A stretch of DNA of 64,000 nucleotides from Apilactobacillus waqarii (GCF_019061205.1 NZ_JAHQYH010000004.1:1-64000); one strand, 5' to 3'; positions 33,425-42,975 are shown, numbered from the stretch's first letter. Notes: generated from the letters alone by a model not told the origin. Program-made: numbers and translations.

Positions 33425-35383
33425 GTCTGTGCTTAATTCATTATTTTCAACGTAGTTAACCTCTTGTCTTAACTTAGAAGCAAGTTTCAAACTAATCTTA
33501 TCGTTGATCAATAATTCTTGAATGCCCTTACGGTAAGCTTCTAGTTCACGTTCTTTGGCAATACGGTAGTATTTTTCGTAATCCAATGAACGAGTTCTTA
33601 AAGCCAAACTAAGGTTGGTGTATTCATCCACAATTGAGTTAATTACTTTAGAATCACCATGTTCTTTTAGCTTTTGAACGGTATAGTCATTGATCATAAT
33701 CAACGCCTTTTGAATCTTTAGTTTTTGTTTCTTGTCAGAACGTTGTTTGAATAGCCATAACTTGGTTGTTTGAATGGCTGACATGAATTCTAGTTTTAAG
33801 TTGAAATCGTTAAATGCAACTAGGTTCTTCAATTCACGGTGGTTAATTTGATAGTTAATCGCATTGGCTTCCTTGCTAGTAACAACCTTGTCTGCGACTA
33901 ATTTCTTAACAGCTTGGTGTTCATATTCAACGGCCAATGAACGAATACTCTTCTCTAACTCATCCGGTTTGATTGAAGATAGTTGTCTAATCATCAATTC
34001 GCATTGATCGATTAAAATATTGCAAATGTGTTTGTCCGAATGGTCCATTTTTTTAATGTCATCAATCACGTAGTTTAACACGTAGATACGCGCCTTTTCT
34101 TCACTCCAATGGTTATCATTGTTGTAAGAAACGACCGGATCGTTTTTTGAAATCAATGGCAACACAATTACCGCAGCTAGTAAACTTAAAACGATGACAA
34201 TCGATGCAATGAATAGTACTAATTCACGATCAGGAAACGCCTCGTTTTGGACGGTAATCAATGGAATGGAAAGAATTCCGGCCATGGTGATGGCACCACG
34301 AACACCTGAAAAACCAACAATATTTGCTGTTCTAATGTCGATTGGTCCAACCTTCTTAGTGGTAATTAGGTTGTGACAGATTTCGTATAGAATAATCCAC
34401 ACAATTCGGATAATTAGAATAATTAACCATGTCACAACGGCATAACCAATTGATTGGAAGGTGTTGAACTTCATGTCGTTAATAACGGCTTCCATCGCAA
34501 ATGGAAGTTCAATCCCTAGAATCAAGAACACGATTCCGTTTAATAGGTAAACGATAATGTTCCAGGCTTGTTCACTAATCAGTTGTAATTCAGCTGATGA
34601 TGATTGCGTTGATGTGTTGTTCACATGGTAGACAATTCCGGCTGTGACCACCGCAATTACCCCCGAAGCATGGAAAACGTCTTCAGATAGTAAGTAAATA
34701 ACGAATGGTGAAACGATTTGTAGAACCACGTTAAATACTAAGTTGGTTAAACCGTTCTTGTACAACCATTTACGAACTAATGAGATAACTAGCATTGTAA
34801 CTACCCCAATGATGGCACCAACGATACTGATGTAGAAGAAATCTCCTACGGCACTCTTCAATGAAAAGGCACCATAAACGGTTGCGGCAATGGCATACTT
34901 AAAACCAATCAAACCACTAGCATCATTGATTAAACTTTCTCCGTTTACCAAGTGCAAAATGTTTTTGGGTAAACGTACTTTTTTGGCGATTGATTCAACG
35001 GCAATTGGATCGGTTGGTGATAAAATTGCAGCTAATGAGAATGCTACTGGAAGTGGCATTGATGGAATTAATTTATAAATTAACACACCACCAAAGAACA
35101 TGGTGATAAATACTAAGATGATTGCATTTGCGAAGATGGGCCATCTCAATTCCCAAAGTTCATCCTTTGGAAAACGACGCCCGTCATTAAATAGCAACGG
35201 TGCAATGAATAATAGTAAAAACCAGTCTGTACTTAGGTTAATGCTAAAGTTACCAATCAATGCTAATCCACATCCGAAAACGACCTGGATTAAACTAACC
35301 GGAATGGCCTTAACATAGTGATTAATGATTGTTGATAGAAGCAGTAGTAACGTTAAAAATAAAATAATTTCAATAAGCTGCAT
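33422..35383 (-). CDS. NhaP-type Na+/H+ antiporter (CPA1 family)
   Basis: 653 residues; the first 410 form about 12 membrane helices with the CPA1 signature (LFNDGRRFP, ILSPTDPIAVESIAKK, NGESLINDASGLIGFKYA). The Asn-Asp pair within LINDASG is the ion-binding site. A long cytoplasmic helical tail (about 415-653) is rich in charged residues and may carry regulation. Expected to export Na+ for protons. It lies 11 bases downstream of murB on the same strand and may be cotranscribed. Confidence 0.92.
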   Translation of the reverse strand: MQLIEIILFLTLLLLLSTIINHYVKAIPVSLIQVVFGCGLALIGNFSINLSTDWFLLLFIAPLLFNDGRRFPKDELWELRWPIFANAIILVFITMFFGGVLIYKLIPSMPLPVAFSLAAILSPTDPIAVESIAKKVRLPKNILHLVNGESLINDASGLIGFKYAIAATVYGAFSLKSAVGDFFYISIVGAIIGVVTMLVISLVRKWLYKNGLTNLVFNVVLQIVSPFVIYLLSEDVFHASGVIAVVTAGIVYHVNNTSTQSSSAELQLISEQAWNIIVYLLNGIVFLILGIELPFAMEAVINDMKFNTFQSIGYAVVTWLIILIIRIVWIILYEICHNLITTKKVGPIDIRTANIVGFSGVRGAITMAGILSIPLITVQNEAFPDRELVLFIASIVIVLSLLAAVIVLPLISKNDPVVSYNNDNHWSEEKARIYVLNYVIDDIKKMDHSDKHICNILIDQCELMIRQLSSIKPDELEKSIRSLAVEYEHQAVKKLVADKVVTSKEANAINYQINHRELKNLVAFNDFNLKLEFMSAIQTTKLWLFKQRSDKKQKLKIQKALIMINDYTVQKLKEHGDSKVINSIVDEYTNLSLALRTRSLDYEKYYRIAKERELEAYRKGIQELLINDKISLKLASKLRQEVNYVENNELSTD

Positions 35384-35394
35384 GGATTATCCCC

Positions 35395-36270
35395 CTATTT
35401 GTCTTGTCCGATAATTCTTACTTCCGTTTCTAGATGTACTTTGTTTTTAGCGTAAACAGTTTCTTGCACATGCTTAATTACGTCTAAGTAATCGGTAGCA
35501 GTAGCGTTGTCAATGTTCACAATGAACCCAGCATGTTTCTTAGATACTTGGGCACCACCTGATTGGTATCCTTGAAGACCTGCATCATGAATTAACTTAC
35601 CAGCAAAGTAACCCTCTGGTCTCTTGAAGACACTTCCACATGATGGTAGATCAAGTGGTTGCTTGGATTCACGTAATTCATTTAGATGATTCATTTCTGC
35701 TTGGATTTCGTCTTTATCCCCAGTGGATAACTTAAATGTCGCTTCCAAAACGATGTCGTCTTGGTCTTGAACAGCACTGTGTCTGTAACCGAAATCTAGT
35801 TCACTATTTGATAGTGTCTTGATTTCGTTTTCTGGTGTTAAAACAGTGACTGAATCAATCACTTCGGCGGTTTCCCCACCATAAGCACCAGCATTCATGA
35901 AGACTGCTCCTCCAATACTACCTGGAATTCCGGCAGCGAATTCCATCCCGGTTAAACCGTGTTGTTGAGCAACAATGGTAGTATCAATGTATCTAGCCCC
36001 TGCTTGAGCAATTACTAAATCATCGTGAGATGTAATTTCGTTCATCTCAGTTAAGATGATGACTAATCCCCTAATGCCACCATCCTTGATGATTAAATTA
36101 CTAGCATTTCCTAAAACGGTAATTGGTAGATCATCACGTTTTGCAATTGATAGTAATTCTCTGACTTCATCTGTATTTTTCGGAAAGGCAACCAAGTCAG
36201 CAGGTCCACCAGTTTCTGTAAATGTATATTTTGATAATGGTTCATTTTTTAAAAGCTTAATTTTTTCCAT
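35395..36270 (-). CDS. murB: UDP-N-acetylenolpyruvoylglucosamine reductase
   Basis: 291 residues, counting from ATG 36270; an ATG three codons earlier (36279) is too near the AAGGA site. FAD-binding part: [37 protein letters not shown] (about 53-72) and GAGAR-like [31 protein letters not shown] and the catalytic Ser in [11 protein letters not shown] (near 225) show the enzyme; the C-terminal Glu in [10 protein letters not shown] acts as acid. It reduces UDP-GlcNAc-enolpyruvate to UDP-MurNAc with NADPH. Divergent from the exonuclease gene across a short region with a clear dyad. Confidence 0.96.
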   Translation of the reverse strand: MEKIKLLKNEPLSKYTFTETGGPADLVAFPKNTDEVRELLSIAKRDDLPITVLGNASNLIIKDGGIRGLVIILTEMNEITSHDDLVIAQAGARYIDTTIVAQQHGLTGMEFAAGIPGSIGGAVFMNAGAYGGETAEVIDSVTVLTPENEIKTLSNSELDFGYRHSAVQDQDDIVLEATFKLSTGDKDEIQAEMNHLNELRESKQPLDLPSCGSVFKRPEGYFAGKLIHDAGLQGYQSGGAQVSKKHAGFIVNIDNATATDYLDVIKHVQETVYAKNKVHLETEVRIIGQDK

Positions 36271-36300
36271 TTTAATCATTTTCCTTAATTATCATAATTT

Positions 36301-36359
36301 ATACGAGTTTATTCATAGAAATCACATACTTTTAATATTTAAAACGAGTAAACTCGTAT
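36301..36359. promoter_or_regulatory. three-half-site operator between murB and exonuclease genes
   Basis: ATACGAGTTTA (36301-36311) and its exact reverse complement TAAACTCGTAT (36349-36359) are 37 bases apart. The second copy is part of a tight dyad ACGAGT-AA-ACTCGT (36344-36357). Such a set suits a dimeric regulator bound at two sites or a long stem. The motif was not recognised. Confidence 0.45.
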
Positions 36360-36442
36360 TAGTACATTTTTAATTTTACCACGATATCATATACTAAGAC
36401 CATGTTATAATGTTGAAAGAATAAAACGAAAGGACGTTATTA

Positions 36443-36979
36443 ATGAACTTCGTTGCAATTGATTTTGAAACTGCCAATAATCAACGAGCTAGTGCCTGTT
36501 CATTAGCGCTGACCGTTGTGCGCGATAACAAGGTTGTTGATGAATTCTATACTCTAATTAATCCGGAAACCGATTTTAATTATCGAAACGTTGATATTCA
36601 CGGCATTCACGAAAGCGATGTCGCTGACGCGCCTACCTTTCCTGAAATCTGGCCGGTAATCAAGCAATTCTTTACCAAGGATCAATTAGTAGTTGCTCAC
36701 AATAACTCATTCGATAATAGTGTATTGGCACGTACCCTAATGCGTTATGGCCTAACCGTTCCAATCTATAAAACATTAGACACGGTTAAGACTTGTAAGT
36801 ATCTTTTTCCTGAGTTTAAGAATCACAAGCTAAATACGGTTTGTGCCAACTTAGGAATTAGACTTCACCATCATCACAATGCGCTAGATGATAGTTTAGC
36901 TTGCGCTAATATTTTAATTTATCAACAAGAAAACTTTGACGATGAAGTCATCAAGTCATTCATCAAGGTAAAAAAATAA
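36443..36979 (+). CDS. DnaQ-like 3'-5' exonuclease (DEDDh)
   Basis: 178 residues. DEDDh motifs: ExoI FVAIDFETAN with Asp/Glu near 7-9, ExoII VVAHNNSFDNSVL with Asp near 95, and ExoIII HHHHNALDDSLACA with the general-base His and the last Asp near 147-152. The single-domain size suggests an epsilon-like proofreading or repair exonuclease rather than PolC, which carries its own domain. AAAGGA ribosome site. Monocistronic and converging on the GNAT gene. Confidence 0.88.
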   Translation: MNFVAIDFETANNQRASACSLALTVVRDNKVVDEFYTLINPETDFNYRNVDIHGIHESDVADAPTFPEIWPVIKQFFTKDQLVVAHNNSFDNSVLARTLMRYGLTVPIYKTLDTVKTCKYLFPEFKNHKLNTVCANLGIRLHHHHNALDDSLACANILIYQQENFDDEVIKSFIKVKK

Positions 36980-37005
36980 GCATCCATCTGGGTGCTTATT
37001 TTTTT
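36972..37005. terminator. bidirectional terminator
   Basis: Stem AATAAGCATCC/GGGTGCTTATT with a 4-nt loop and flanking A- and T-runs. Confidence 0.85.
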
Positions 37006-37496
37006 AGGTTATATTGCATTTCTTGTGTGGATAAAACACTACCAAGTGCATTAATTACCCTTTTCTTTACCACGGTAAAGCCACTTTTTTCGTATAAGTG
37101 AATTGCGTGTTCGTTGGTCTTTTTCACAACCAGTGCCAATGTGGATAAGTTACTGTCATAGGTTGCCCAATCAATGACAAAGTCCATCAACTGGCCACCG
37201 ATTCCCTGATGACTATATTGATTCAAGACGGCAATCCCTAACTCACCAATTCCGGAATCTTGTAGTTCTTGAACTTGAATCATCCCTACCGGTTGATCAT
37301 CCAAAAATGCTAGGCCAATGATAAAACTACGGGTTTGATTAACCAACATAATCTGTTGAGCTTGGTCATCTAAGGATAAATTACCGATATTTGGATCAAT
37401 CGTGTATTGGTCTGATTCTTGTTTTAATTGTGCAATCAATTCGATTAACTTAGCTGCATCGTCTGGTTGTGCACAACGCACCTCTAAATTACACAT
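36996..37496 (-). CDS. GNAT-family N-acetyltransferase
   Basis: 166 residues. The GNAT core is seen: LEVRCAQPDDAAKLIELI at the start, then the acetyl-CoA site in LGIAVLNQYSHQGIGGQLMDFVIDWA (the Gln-Gly-Ile-Gly-Gly loop, about 98-102), and the C-terminal NEHAIHLYEKSGFTVV. Last gene of ung-pta-tsaE-GNAT, 2 bases from tsaE. It is not clearly RimI; its substrate is unknown, although in related genomes this position often holds a similar acetyltransferase. Confidence 0.85.
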   Translation of the reverse strand: MCNLEVRCAQPDDAAKLIELIAQLKQESDQYTIDPNIGNLSLDDQAQQIMLVNQTRSFIIGLAFLDDQPVGMIQVQELQDSGIGELGIAVLNQYSHQGIGGQLMDFVIDWATYDSNLSTLALVVKKTNEHAIHLYEKSGFTVVKKRVINALGSVLSTQEMQYNLKK

Positions 37497-37498
37497 CG

Positions 37499-37975
37499 CT
37501 ACTTTTCCACCTGTGGAAAAATTTGCTTAACGATGTCTTCAAAACGTTTGCCGCTTGGTTCAAATGAAATGGTTCTGAAATCTTCACCCTTCTCGTCATC
37601 ACGACGGAAAACAATTTTCAAGTAGTCGTCGGGTAGTTCATCGGCAATGAATTCAGACCATTCGATAACGTTAACACCGTCACCGTTGAAGTATTCTTCT
37701 AGTCCTAGTTCATCCCCACTACCATCATCTAAACGATAGATATCCATGTGGTAAAGCGGCAATCTGCCACCTTGATACTCACGGATAATGGTAAATGTAG
37801 GACTCTTGATATTACGTTTAATACCCAAGCCCTTGGCTAATCCTTTGGTGAAAGTAGTCTTACCAGCACCTAAGTCACCATCCAATAAGATGACGTCCTT
37901 AGCCTTTAATAATGGTGCCAATTGTTCACCATATTCTTTTGTTTCATCAGGTGATCCTACGTTAACTTTAACCAA
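37499..37975 (-). CDS. tsaE: tRNA t6A synthesis ATPase
   Basis: 158 residues. TTG start with AGGAGGG 7 bases upstream. The P-loop GDLGAGKTTFTKGLAKGLG (about 34-52) is the TsaE (YjeE) signature; KSPTFTIIREYQGGRLPLYHMDIYR and VNVIEWSE-type blocks confirm it. With TsaB and TsaD it forms threonylcarbamoyl-adenosine at tRNA position 37. tsaB and tsaD are not in the window. Located between pta and the GNAT gene. Confidence 0.95.
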   Translation of the reverse strand: MVKVNVGSPDETKEYGEQLAPLLKAKDVILLDGDLGAGKTTFTKGLAKGLGIKRNIKSPTFTIIREYQGGRLPLYHMDIYRLDDGSGDELGLEEYFNGDGVNVIEWSEFIADELPDDYLKIVFRRDDEKGEDFRTISFEPSGKRFEDIVKQIFPQVEK

Positions 37976-37994
37976 GAATCATCCCTCCTTTTGC

Positions 37995-38960
37995 TTATAG
38001 AGATTGGATTGCGTTAATAATTGCAACGTTGTAAACATCTTCAGCGACACATCCACGTGAAAGGTCTGATACTGGTTTTGCCAAACCTTGTAGTAGTGGA
38101 CCAAATGCTTCAAAGCCACCTAGACGTTGAGCAATCTTGTAACCAATGTTTCCTGATTGTAGTTCAGGGAATACGAAAACGTTAGCTTGTCCAGCAACTT
38201 CTGAACCAGGTGCCTTCTTGTTAGCAACTTCTGGTACTAATGCAGCATCAAATTGTAGTTCACCGTCTGAAGGAACATCTAGTTCATCTTTGGCCATTGA
38301 AGCTGCTTCTTGAACCTTGGTTACCATGTCACCCTTAGCTGAACCCTTAGTTGAAAAACTTAGGAATGCAACCTTGGGATCGATGTTGAATTGTTTAGCA
38401 GTGATAACACTTTGCTTAGCAACTTCAACCATTCCCTTAGCATCTAGTTCGATGTTAATGGCACAGTCGGCAAAGATGTATCTAGTGTCACCCTTTTGCA
38501 TCAAGAATGAACCTGAGATACGACGCATGCCTTCTTGGGTCTTGATGATTTGAAGAGCTGGTCTAACAGTATCTCCAGTAGCATGAGCTGCACCTGATAC
38601 CATTCCATCGGCCTTGTCCATGTATACCAGCATAGTACCGAAGTAGTTAGCATCCTTTAGCCATTCAGCTAATTGTTCACGGGTGTTCTTACCGTTACGA
38701 CGTTCTTCTAATGCATCTAGCATTTCTTCGAAATCTTTTTCTGGGTAGTTGTTAATGTCGACAATTTCAACGTTTGATAGGTTGAAGTCACCGGCATTTT
38801 GTTTAATTTCTTCTGGGTCACCTAATAGGACTGGGTGGATTAGTTGTTCGTCAGCTAAACGACTAGCTGCTTCGATAATTCTGATATCGTCTCCTTCTGG
38901 GAAAACGATTTTCTTGTTTAAACCACTAATCTTTTCTTTTAATTCATCTAGTAAACTCAT
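37995..38960 (-). CDS. pta: phosphate acetyltransferase
   Basis: 321 residues from ATG 38960 (AGGAGG 7-8 bases upstream). KIVFPEGDDIRIIEAASRL at the N-terminus, MVSGAAHATGDTVRPALQII in the middle, SFSTKGSAKGD, and NVFVFPELQSGNIGYKIAQRL near the C-terminus are the conserved Pta blocks. It interconverts acetyl-CoA and acetyl phosphate; in heterofermenters it joins phosphoketolase to ethanol or acetate formation. Second gene of ung-pta-tsaE-GNAT, 10 bases after ung. Confidence 0.96.
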   Translation of the reverse strand: MSLLDELKEKISGLNKKIVFPEGDDIRIIEAASRLADEQLIHPVLLGDPEEIKQNAGDFNLSNVEIVDINNYPEKDFEEMLDALEERRNGKNTREQLAEWLKDANYFGTMLVYMDKADGMVSGAAHATGDTVRPALQIIKTQEGMRRISGSFLMQKGDTRYIFADCAINIELDAKGMVEVAKQSVITAKQFNIDPKVAFLSFSTKGSAKGDMVTKVQEAASMAKDELDVPSDGELQFDAALVPEVANKKAPGSEVAGQANVFVFPELQSGNIGYKIAQRLGGFEAFGPLLQGLAKPVSDLSRGCVAEDVYNVAIINAIQSL

Positions 38961-38970
38961 ATTTTTCCTC

Positions 38971-39660
38971 CTAATGGATTGTAACGTGTTCTGGTAGTTG
39001 CCAATCAATTGGCTTTTCGCCTAATGATTCTAAGGCAATATTAGTCTTTGAAAATGGTTTGGATCCGAAGAAACCACGGTGCGCTGACAATGGACTTGGA
39101 TGAGCTGATTCAATCACAATATTGGTCTTGGCATTAATCAACTTCACCTTGTCCCTAGCCGCTCTCCCCCAAAGGATAAATACGACTGGTTCAGGTCGTT
39201 GTGATAACTTTTCAATTGCAGTATCGGTTAATTTTTCCCATCCCTTTGATTTGTGGGAAAATGCAATTCCATCCCTTACGGTCAGTACTGAGTTCAACAA
39301 TAGAACTCCTTGTTTGGCCCACTTTTCAAGATAGCCATGATTAACCGGTTTGATGCCTAAATCACTTTCTAATTCCTTATAGATATTTCTAAGCGAAGGT
39401 GGCACCTTCACTCCAGGTAGGACTGAAAAGCTCAAACCATGTGCTTGATTGGGTTCATGGTATGGGTCTTGTCCTAAAATAACCACTTTTACTTTTGAGA
39501 ATGGGGTCCATTCAAATGCTTCATAGATTTGGTTAGCGTTTGGATGGATTTCATGATTTTCATATTCTTCAACTAAAAATTTACGTAAATCTTGGTAATA
39601 CTCTTTTTCAAATTCTGGCTTCAATACATCCCACCAGTCATTGTGAATAAAAGGTTTCAT
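38971..39660 (-). CDS. ung: uracil-DNA glycosylase
   Basis: 229 residues. The water-activating motif [18 protein letters not shown] (Asp near 64), the [11 protein letters not shown] block, the [10 protein letters not shown] strand and the [16 protein letters not shown] motif with the catalytic His (about 186) all match family-1 UDG. It removes uracil from DNA. GAGGTG ribosome site immediately preceded by a 23-base palindrome that contains the probable -10. Confidence 0.96.
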   Translation of the reverse strand: MKPFIHNDWWDVLKPEFEKEYYQDLRKFLVEEYENHEIHPNANQIYEAFEWTPFSKVKVVILGQDPYHEPNQAHGLSFSVLPGVKVPPSLRNIYKELESDLGIKPVNHGYLEKWAKQGVLLLNSVLTVRDGIAFSHKSKGWEKLTDTAIEKLSQRPEPVVFILWGRAARDKVKLINAKTNIVIESAHPSPLSAHRGFFGSKPFSKTNIALESLGEKPIDWQLPEHVTIH

Positions 39661-39672
39661 TTATAACACCTC

Positions 39673-39695
39673 TATATATGATTTTATCATATATA
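39673..39695. promoter_or_regulatory. palindrome over the ung promoter
   Basis: TATATATGAT-TTT-ATCATATATA has perfect 10-bp arms. The TATGAT on minus (39691-39686) is a -10 with TTGCGA (39714-39709) as -35 at 17 bases. The palindrome could be an operator or simply an AT-rich promoter. Confidence 0.45.
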
Positions 39696-39712
39696 CAATA
39701 AATTCACATCGC

Positions 39713-39744
39713 AAAAAAGCGCCCCATAACGGGACGCTTTTTTT
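39713..39744 (-). terminator. terminator of smpB-rnr
   Basis: On minus, AAAAAGCGTCCC and GGGGCGCTTTTT pair (one G-U) with a T-run. Confidence 0.85.
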
Positions 39745-40216
39745 AGTAGTGTTTTAAAACACGTGAGATTTCACGTTCTTGATCACGTTTCTTCATTGTT
39801 TCACGTTTATCGTATTCATGCTTACCTTCAGCGACACCAATCAAGACCTTAGCAAAACCTTTCTTAAGGTACATCTTCAAAGGGACGATTGTAACTCCCT
39901 TTTTGTCTGTTTCCTTTGCTAGGCGCTTGATTTCTTGTTTGTGTAAAAGCAATTTACGATTTCTAAGTGGATCATGATTGAACTGATTACCTTGTTCATA
40001 TTCACTAATGTGAACATTCATCAATGTTGCTTGGCCATCTCTGATTTGGGCGAACCCATCCTTTAGATTAACACGACTCGCACGAACGGACTTAATTTCA
40101 GTCCCGGTCAATGCAATTCCCGCTTCATAGGTTTGTAAAACACGGTAATCATGACGAGCTTTGCGATTTTGCGCAACCAAGTTATCGTCTTTATTAGTTG
40201 GTTTCTTCTTAACCAT
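39743..40216 (-). CDS. smpB: tmRNA-binding protein SmpB
   Basis: 157 residues from ATG 40216 (GAGGTG 7 bases upstream). [39 protein letters not shown] and [11 protein letters not shown] are the OB-barrel core; the basic C-terminal tail [20 protein letters not shown] enters the empty mRNA channel. It carries tmRNA to stalled ribosomes. Coupled to rnr, whose stop is 22 bases upstream; the partner RNA gene is at 949-1316. Confidence 0.97.
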   Translation of the reverse strand: MVKKKPTNKDDNLVAQNRKARHDYRVLQTYEAGIALTGTEIKSVRASRVNLKDGFAQIRDGQATLMNVHISEYEQGNQFNHDPLRNRKLLLHKQEIKRLAKETDKKGVTIVPLKMYLKKGFAKVLIGVAEGKHEYDKRETMKKRDQEREISRVLKHY

Positions 40217-40237
40217 TATCAATCACCTCTCAACCAA

Positions 40238-42586
40238 TTAATGTTTTGAATTGGAATGATTACGACCATTACGGTTGTTGTTTCTTGAATGGCGGTTATT
40301 GTTGTTTCTACCAAACTTACCATTCTTGTTGTCGTTTCTTCTGTTGTTACGACGACCACCGTTGTTTCTTCCACCACGACCGTGAGCACCATTACTGTGG
40401 CTTTCAGGTTTTAGTTTAGACATTGGTGTGTCTTCTGGATTAACAATATCAAAGTCGACAGCACTTTGGTCAACGTCAACGTTAACCACCTTAACACGAA
40501 CTGGTTGACCAATTCTGTAAGTACGGTGAGTATTTCTACCAACAAGTGCTAGGTACTTTTCAATGTATTCATAGTAGTCATCCTTCATACGACTAATGTG
40601 AACTAATCCTTCAACAGTGTTTTCAAGTTCGATAAACATACCAAACTTAAGCACTGAACTAACAGTTGCATCGAATTCTTCTCCGATGTGGTCTGCCATG
40701 TATTCAGCCTTCTTCATTGCATCAGTATCACGTTCTGCATCGATTGATCGACGTTCTGCCTTTGATGAATGGTCTGAAATTTCTTCAAGTAATCCGGCGT
40801 ATTTGGCCTTTGATTCCTTGTTGATACCGTTGTCTTCATAGTGGTGAATTAAACGGTGAACAGTTGTATCTGGGTATCTTCTGATTGGAGAAGTGAAATG
40901 AGTATAGAATTCAGCACCTAGACCAAAGTGACCAAGTGGTTGGTCAGTATATCTAGCTTGCTTCAAGCTCCTAAGCATCATAACTGATACGGCAGGTTCT
41001 TCTGGCTTACCAGCAACCTTCTTCAATACGTTTTGTAATACCTTTGGCTTCAAGTGATCTGGGTCACCTTTAACTTCTACACCGAATGCAGTTAAGAATT
41101 CGAAGAAGTTCTTCACACGTTCTCCATCTGGTGTTTCGTGAACACGATAGATGAATGGTGCATGAGCTTTGCAGTAATGTTCAGCAACGGTTTCATTGGC
41201 AGCCAACATGAATGATTCAATCATTCTTTCAGCAGTACCACGAACTCTTAGCTTAATGTCGATTGGGTGACCAGTTTCATCAACGATGATTTCTGATTCG
41301 TTATCATCGAAGTCAATGGCACCACGACGGCGACGTTGTTTGTATAGAATCTTGTGTAGTTCGCCCATTTCTTCAAACATAGGAACTAAGTCTTTGTAAC
41401 GTTCCATAGTGTTTTCATCATGTGCTTCTAGGATGTCATTTACAGCCTTGTAAGTCATTCTAGCCTTAGATTTCATCACACTTGGGTGAATACGATGGTT
41501 AACAACATTTCCGGCTGGGTTAATTTCCATATCACAACTCATACATAGACGAAGTTCACCTTCGTTCAATGAACAAATTCCGTTTGATAATCTTCTTGGA
41601 AGCATTGGGATAACTCTGTCAGTTAAGTAAACAGAAGTACCACGCTTGTATGCTTCTTCGTCTAATAGACTACCTGGTTTTACGTAATGAGAAACGTCGG
41701 CAATGTGCACACCTAAGTGGTAGTTACCATTTGGTAATTTCCATACAGTAACGGCGTCATCCAAGTCCTTTGATGATTCCCCATCAATAGTAACTAGTGT
41801 TTGATCAGTAATGTCTTCTCGACCTTGCTTTTCTTCTTCACTAATTTCTTCTGGAATCGCGTCTGCTTCTTGCAATACGTCTTCTGGGAATTGAGCTGGA
41901 ATATCGTGAGCGTATACGATTTGTAGGATGTCGATTCCAGGGTCATCAACGCTTCCGATTACTTCCTTAGCGATACCAACCATATAATCTGGGTGGTCAG
42001 CATTTGGGTATTCAGTAATTTCGGCAGTAATTACTTCACCTGGTGTAGGTTTTAGACCAACACCTGTAACGTAAAACTTGTAGTTAATAAGCTTCTTTTC
42101 TTTTAGCTTAACTTGACCAACGTAGCCATGATCGTCGTCAGTACGGGTGAATTCCCCAACTACTTGTTCATAGTTTCTTTCAACGATGTTTACAACCTTA
42201 CCTTCTGGACCTTTACCAGAGTTTTGGTCGGCACGTCTTACAATTTCAATTTGAACAGTATCACCGTTCATTGCTTGTAGTGTGTTGTCAGGTGCGATGA
42301 ATGCATCTTCTAGGTTTTCGTCATAGTTAACAAATCCGAACCCCTTTGGATTTGCATGAAAAGTACCTTCGATTGTTTCACCTTGCACGTTTAACTTAAA
42401 ATTGCCTGTTTCAGTAACCATAACTGTCTTTTCGCGTTCTAACACAGCTAATGATTGGACAATTAGTTTAAATGCATTTGCACCATGGTATCCTAATTCA
42501 TCTGCTAGTTCTTCTACTGAAAATTCGCGATTGGGGAATTTTTGAAGAGCAGCATGAATTTCTTGTTTTAAACTATTATCTTCCAC
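40238..42586 (-). CDS. rnr: ribonuclease R
   Basis: 782 residues from GTG 42586 (AAGGAG 8 bases upstream). N-terminal helix-turn-helix and cold-shock domains (about 1-220), the RNB exonuclease domain with DDAVTVWKLPNG (the catalytic Asp cluster near 276) and RRGAIDFD, then an S1 domain (about 630-715). The last roughly 50 residues are a low-complexity tail almost only of Asn, Arg, Gly, His and Lys (RNNRRNDNKNGKFGRNN-like). RNase R degrades structured RNA 3'-5' and clears mRNAs during trans-translation. Operon with smpB. Confidence 0.96.
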   Translation of the reverse strand: MEDNSLKQEIHAALQKFPNREFSVEELADELGYHGANAFKLIVQSLAVLEREKTVMVTETGNFKLNVQGETIEGTFHANPKGFGFVNYDENLEDAFIAPDNTLQAMNGDTVQIEIVRRADQNSGKGPEGKVVNIVERNYEQVVGEFTRTDDDHGYVGQVKLKEKKLINYKFYVTGVGLKPTPGEVITAEITEYPNADHPDYMVGIAKEVIGSVDDPGIDILQIVYAHDIPAQFPEDVLQEADAIPEEISEEEKQGREDITDQTLVTIDGESSKDLDDAVTVWKLPNGNYHLGVHIADVSHYVKPGSLLDEEAYKRGTSVYLTDRVIPMLPRRLSNGICSLNEGELRLCMSCDMEINPAGNVVNHRIHPSVMKSKARMTYKAVNDILEAHDENTMERYKDLVPMFEEMGELHKILYKQRRRRGAIDFDDNESEIIVDETGHPIDIKLRVRGTAERMIESFMLAANETVAEHYCKAHAPFIYRVHETPDGERVKNFFEFLTAFGVEVKGDPDHLKPKVLQNVLKKVAGKPEEPAVSVMMLRSLKQARYTDQPLGHFGLGAEFYTHFTSPIRRYPDTTVHRLIHHYEDNGINKESKAKYAGLLEEISDHSSKAERRSIDAERDTDAMKKAEYMADHIGEEFDATVSSVLKFGMFIELENTVEGLVHISRMKDDYYEYIEKYLALVGRNTHRTYRIGQPVRVKVVNVDVDQSAVDFDIVNPEDTPMSKLKPESHSNGAHGRGGRNNGGRRNNRRNDNKNGKFGRNNNNRHSRNNNRNGRNHSNSKH

Positions 42587-42697
42587 GATTTACTCCTTAA
42601 GTTTTAAATTTTCGATCTTAAATCAAATTCGATAACTCATATCTAGTATTCTAACATTTTTATACCGTCTATCCTAAACGGTTTTTCGATTTCACAT

Positions 42698-42729
42698 AAA
42701 AAAAGCTCCTGTAAAAATTACAGGAGTCT
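42698..42729 (-). terminator. terminator of secG
   Basis: Stem CTCCTGTAA/TTACAGGAG with AGC and T-run on minus, just past the stop codon of secG. Confidence 0.8.
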
Positions 42730-42735
42730 TATCAA

Positions 42736-42975
42736 CTAGTGTGATGATAACCAAACTAATCCTAATGCTGATGCAAAGAAAATAATCAATAATACAACTG
42801 TTACTTTTTGCATAAAGGCTTCAAAACCACGTGGCTTAGAGTTGGCAAACAAATCATCAGCACCACCGGTTAAAGAAGACATTGCATCGTTGTTAGTCTT
42901 TGCTGGTTGCATCAAGACAGCGATGATAATTAATACACTGTCAATCCAAATTATATTCATTAAGAAATTATACAA
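42736..42975 (-). CDS. secG: protein translocase subunit SecG
   Basis: 79 residues, TTG start with AGGAGG 7 bases upstream. Two membrane helices (about 5-23 and 57-76) joined by a loop with the family pattern MQPAKTNNDAMSSLTGGADDLFANSKPRG. It assists SecYE translocation. Located between rnr and the ClC gene, as common next to the enolase region in lactobacilli. Confidence 0.95.
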   Translation of the reverse strand: MYNFLMNIIWIDSVLIIIAVLMQPAKTNNDAMSSLTGGADDLFANSKPRGFEAFMQKVTVVLLIIFFASALGLVWLSSH

